Program-made: the position numbers and the translations under genes
Notes under the pieces: model-generated
What the model saw: only the letters and a program-made list of their open reading frames with translations
What the model was told of the DNA's origin: nothing
Database searches by the model: none
DNA from: Pseudopedobacter sp038243635
GTDB taxonomy: Bacteria > Bacteroidota > Bacteroidia > Sphingobacteriales > Sphingobacteriaceae
Length of the DNA: 64,000 nt
Direction: 5' to 3'
Assembly: GCA_038243635.1 (NCBI GenBank)
Contig: JBBSQW010000012.1
Coordinates: forward strand, 40,411-104,410
Shown: positions 63,812 to 64,000 of the stretch, piece by piece
How positions within the stretch are numbered: position 1 is the stretch's first letter
Layout of the letters: every line of letters begins with the position of its first letter

Positions 63812-64000
63812 TCATTGCCGCGGAAGGGCTAGTGACTTTTTCCATTAGCTGAAAAAGTAACCAAAAAAGCCACCGCTGCGCCGGTTGCTACAAAGGCAGT
63901 GATTGAACTTCTTGATCATTACCGCAACCGCCAAGGCGGATTTACCGGTTATGAATGTGAGTGCGTTCAACTTATTTTGAGGGCACTATTTTACAGATCA
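63809..64000. repeat. Long right-end repeat, copy 4 (truncated by window end)
   Basis: Starts GCTCATTGCCGCGGAAGGGC; lacks the GAACACATGAAAGCC block, going straight from AAAAAGTAACCAAAA to GCCACCGCTGCGCCGG. It ends in TTTTACAGATCA at the window edge. Confidence 0.85.

Larger units (their letters stand above)
62904..64000. other. Noncoding repeat-rich right end
   Basis: No credible gene. This region consists of repeat copies 3 and 4 and copies of an AGTCCAAGCAGGGTCTTTCG repeat. The last repeat runs off the window end, so the array continues beyond. Confidence 0.7.

Noticed and set aside
63137..63845. Several minus-strand frames at the right end
   Set aside because: They run through repeat copies (GCGGAAGGGCTAG, AGCAGGGTC) and differ from copy to copy.

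Overview
The window looks like a chromosomal segment of a Bacteroidota bacterium, most likely Sphingobacteriaceae (Pedobacter-like). The basis is: two very large proteins ending in type A type IX secretion (T9SS) sorting domains; small proteins with a PID-CTERM-like tail; exosortase-family proteins beside exopolysaccharide genes; TAnnTTTG-type -7 promoter boxes; an AT-rich sequence; a Tyr-tailed BY-kinase and a NusG-like UpxY protein. The genus is an inference.

Layout. 1-13.6 kb is mostly ordinary chromosome: two hypothetical membrane or secreted proteins, a voltage-gated-type ion channel with a zinc ribbon, an AraC regulator followed by AhpD-like and DoxX genes, typA/bipA, a small FeoB-associated-type Cys-rich protein, a broken RelB/YafQ-type toxin-antitoxin pair, a bifunctional (OlsF-like) acyltransferase with a VF530 protein, and nadD-gmk-yicC. 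13.6-20 kb (minus strand) holds a ~2,050-residue T9SS adhesin interrupted by one in-frame TAG and, 7 bp downstream, a 68-residue PID-CTERM protein. 20.7-52.9 kb (plus strand) is a large polysaccharide locus: Wza-like, Wzc-like BY-kinase, UpxY, asparagine synthase, about thirteen glycosyltransferases, Wzm/Wzt ABC exporter, several methyltransferases, a Wzy-like polymerase, a WcaF-like acetyltransferase and two exosortase-family proteins. 53.2-58.5 kb (minus strand) is a second T9SS adhesin with a second small CTERM protein right after it. The right end carries an M28 peptidase lipoprotein, radA and long dispersed repeats.

How it fits together. The polysaccharide/exosortase locus is bracketed by two [T9SS adhesin + tiny CTERM protein] pairs. 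In each pair the CTERM protein has an N-terminal hydrophobic/signal segment, a CDP motif, a P(I/L)D-type motif, one membrane helix and a short tail. I infer a surface-assembly system in which exosortases process the CTERM proteins in connection with exopolysaccharide made by the same region, possibly together with the T9SS adhesins. This pairing is the most interesting signal here.

The window is also rich in dispersed palindromic repeats. They include an array of TTCGACTCCGCTCAG elements around a GIY-YIG nuclease gene that splits wzm from wzt, and an in-frame repeat-derived insertion inside a glycosyltransferase. Several genes are broken by single-base changes (adhesin TAG, YafQ-like TGA, FkbM frameshift, two antitoxin frameshifts). 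These are either real decay or sequencing errors and cannot be told apart from sequence alone.
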